Part shown: positions 38,880 to 40,334 of the stretch, piece by piece
How positions within the stretch are numbered: position 1 is the stretch's first letter
How the letters are laid out: each line of letters opens with the position of its first letter
DNA from: Oscillospiraceae bacterium
Lineage (GTDB): Bacteria; Bacillota; Clostridia; Oscillospirales; Oscillospiraceae
Reading direction: 5' to 3'
Length of the DNA: 40,334 nt
NCBI GenBank assembly: GCA_017540565.1
Contig: JAFYAU010000034.1
Location: forward strand, 1-40,334
Notes under the pieces: generated by a model
Told to the model about the DNA's origin: nothing
What the model saw: only the letters and a program-made list of their open reading frames with translations
Database searches by the model: none
Program-made: the position numbers and the translations under genes

Positions 38880-40334
38880 TTGACTGACAGACTGCAGCGG
38901 ATGTACAGCCAGATCAAGACCAACTACCAGCACATCGGTATCGAAAAGTTCAAGATCATCACGAAGACCGAGGCGGAATGCGCCGGATATCCGGCGATCC
39001 TCCGCCGCGGCCAGACCTTGAAAAACGTGCTCGAGCAGTTTCCCATCTTCATCGGGGACGATGAGCTCTTCGTGGGCAACCCGGCCAGCAAGCCCTGGGG
39101 ACTCGAGATCGAAGCCGGACTGGGCAAATGGAGCCGTGAGGAATGCGAATATCTGCGCGAGGACGGCTTCGACTTCAGCGAAGAGGATCAGGAGGAGATG
39201 CTCCGCATCAACGAGCAGTTCCATCCCTTCGGCATGTACCAGGGAGCGAACCTGATCATTGCGGAGAACGACCGCCTCGACGTGTTCGCCCGCAGCGGCA
39301 TGATGCTGGCCCCCTGGAAGAAGGACAAGAAGCTGGGCAACCGCGTCGGCGGCGGCGCCGCCTGCTCCGGGCTGGGCAACGGCCCCGGCTGGAAACTGCT
39401 GTGCATCGATTACGGACTGGCCCTGAACAAGGGCCTTGACGCCATGATCGCCGAATGCGACGAGGAGATCCAGAACAACCGCTACTTCGACAAGCGTTCC
39501 TTCGAGCGCGGTATCACCCTGCAGGCGATGAAGCTGTCCCTTCAGGGCCTGGTCAACTACGCGAAGCGTTTCTCCGTCCTGGCCGCGGAGATGGCCGAAA
39601 AGGAAGCCGATCCCCGCCGGAAGAAGGAACTCGAGGAGATCTCCGCCATCTGCGCCAACGTGCCGGCGAAGCCCGCCCGCACCTTCCGCGAGGCCATGCA
39701 GTGCTTCTGGTTCATGTTCATGATGGTGAACCCGGCGCCCACCCCCACCATCGGCCGTTTCGACCAGTACATGTACCCCTTCTACAAAGCGGACATCGAG
39801 GCCGGACGCATCACGGACGACGAGGTCCTGGAACTTCTGGGCATGCTGCGTATCCGCTGCATGGAGATGAACCAGCAGTCCGGCCGCGAAATCCGCAAGC
39901 GCACCTCCGGCGGCGCCCGCTGGATGAACATGACCATCGGCGGCGTCAAGCCCGACGGCAGCGACGCCTGCAACGAGCTGACCCGTCTGATCCTTCAGGC
40001 CGTGCGCGACGTGCGCACCCCGCATCACACCGTCACGCTGCGCGTGAGCGACTCCACCCCGGACGACGTGATGCTGCTCGCCCTGACCTGTCAGGCCGAG
40101 GGCTGCTCCATGCCCGCCTTCGTCGGCGACAAATCCTACATCGACTATTTCACCCAGGTCCACAATCCGGACGACGGCCTTCCCATCGAGGTGGCCAGGG
40201 ATTACTGCATGACCGGCTGCATCGACGGCAACGTGCAGTACCGCACCCGCACGATGGGCATCACCATGTTCGTCTGCCCGCTGATGCTGGACATCTTCAT
40301 GAACAACGGCTGGGACAGAAACATCGATGAGCAG
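38880..40334 (+). CDS. Glycyl radical enzyme 4, different branch, cut by the window end
   Basis: 485 codons are visible and the frame is open at the edge; the C-terminal radical domain is missing only because the window stops. PFL-superfamily marks: FPIFIGDDELFVGNPASKPW near 55-75, PTIGRFDQYMYPFYKADIEA (about 294-313) and the active-site loop DYCMTGCIDGNVQYRTRTMG, with thiyl Cys C447. Asp449 stands where most dehydratase/decarboxylase types have Glu. It is clearly unlike enzymes 2 and 3 in its first 250 residues and has a glycine-rich GNRVGGGAACSGLGNGPGW segment. Start: TTG 38880, 10 bases after AAGGAG; the next in-frame ATG (38901) lacks a site. Probably in the same operon, 59 bases after enzyme 3. 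Confidence 0.88.
   Translation, partial: MTDRLQRMYSQIKTNYQHIGIEKFKIITKTEAECAGYPAILRRGQTLKNVLEQFPIFIGDDELFVGNPASKPWGLEIEAGLGKWSREECEYLREDGFDFSEEDQEEMLRINEQFHPFGMYQGANLIIAENDRLDVFARSGMMLAPWKKDKKLGNRVGGGAACSGLGNGPGWKLLCIDYGLALNKGLDAMIAECDEEIQNNRYFDKRSFERGITLQAMKLSLQGLVNYAKRFSVLAAEMAEKEADPRRKKELEEISAICANVPAKPARTFREAMQCFWFMFMMVNPAPTPTIGRFDQYMYPFYKADIEAGRITDDEVLELLGMLRIRCMEMNQQSGREIRKRTSGGARWMNMTIGGVKPDGSDACNELTRLILQAVRDVRTPHHTVTLRVSDSTPDDVMLLALTCQAEGCSMPAFVGDKSYIDYFTQVHNPDDGLPIEVARDYCMTGCIDGNVQYRTRTMGITMFVCPLMLDIFMNNGWDRNIDEQ

Noticed and set aside
33897..38880. Minus-strand frames of 784 and 846 codons opposite enzymes 2 and 3
   Set aside because: Same cause. The two frames resemble each other only because the sense genes are paralogues, so their similarity is not evidence for coding.
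38853..40163. Minus-strand frame of 436 codons opposite enzyme 4
   Set aside because: It is the shadow of the truncated GRE, whose plus-strand frame is open for 485 codons to the window end with PFL-superfamily motifs.
1..40334. CRISPR array, tRNA, rRNA or prophage
   Set aside because: No regular repeat-spacer series, no recognisable tRNA or rRNA segments, and no phage structural or integrase genes were seen on either strand.

Overview
This window looks like a chromosomal stretch from a high-GC, low-oxygen Firmicute, most likely a gut-type member of the Clostridia. The evidence is: strong AGGAGG-type ribosome sites before almost every gene; sigma-A-like promoters (TTGACA-N17-TATAAT variants); families typical of that group (EFR1 ferredoxin-flavodoxin, DUF2975 with a YozG-type HTH, VanZ-like, DUF4428, DUF6591-like lipoproteins, TIGR01212 radical SAM); and four oxygen-sensitive glycyl radical enzymes (GREs). 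No rRNA, tRNA or CRISPR array was seen, and no gap between genes exceeds about 250 bases. Several start codons were moved inward from the longest open frame because the ribosome site or promoter demands it; the reason is given in each entry.

Left part (1-8.1 kb, nearly all minus strand). The edge appears to cut an IS200-type element just at the start codon of its transposase, leaving a left-end hairpin and a leader whose stem hides the ribosome site. Next come a complete substrate-binding protein/permease/ATPase importer of the cobalamin-siderophore class (3141 to 195), a macro-domain protein, and a tyrA-aroF-membrane protein-HAD phosphatase run covering the start and the tyrosine branch of aromatic amino acid synthesis.

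Middle (8.2-24.4 kb, mostly plus strand). This is mainly housekeeping and small envelope or regulatory genes: EFR1 ferredoxin, PspC, lipoproteins, DUF523, DUF3237, VanZ-like, a DUF2975/HTH pair and an HTH-TPR regulator. They are followed by rsmE, an aconitase-family hydratase next to NADP isocitrate dehydrogenase (a likely citrate-to-2-oxoglutarate pair), a TIGR01212 radical SAM protein, a MATE exporter, a DUF4428 zinc-ribbon protein and an M32 carboxypeptidase.

Right part (24.4-40.3 kb) is the accessory and most interesting region. One GRE (24439-26892) stands convergent to an FGE-sulfatase-fold protein that lacks the catalytic cysteines. A minus-strand operon encodes an anion permease, two related metallo-beta-lactamase-fold hydrolases and a uroporphyrinogen-decarboxylase/methyltransferase-family protein. 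A LysR-type regulator is divergent from it, and downstream of the regulator three further GRE genes run in series: two tandem paralogues (33936-38820) and a fourth from a different GRE branch, cut by the window end. The arrangement suggests uptake and radical-based breakdown of an unidentified anionic substrate. The GRE active-site loops (GCQE, GCVEPxGCGDE and GCID) differ from the loops I know from characterised GREs, so these enzymes are the best candidate here for undescribed chemistry. No GRE-activating enzyme lies inside the window.
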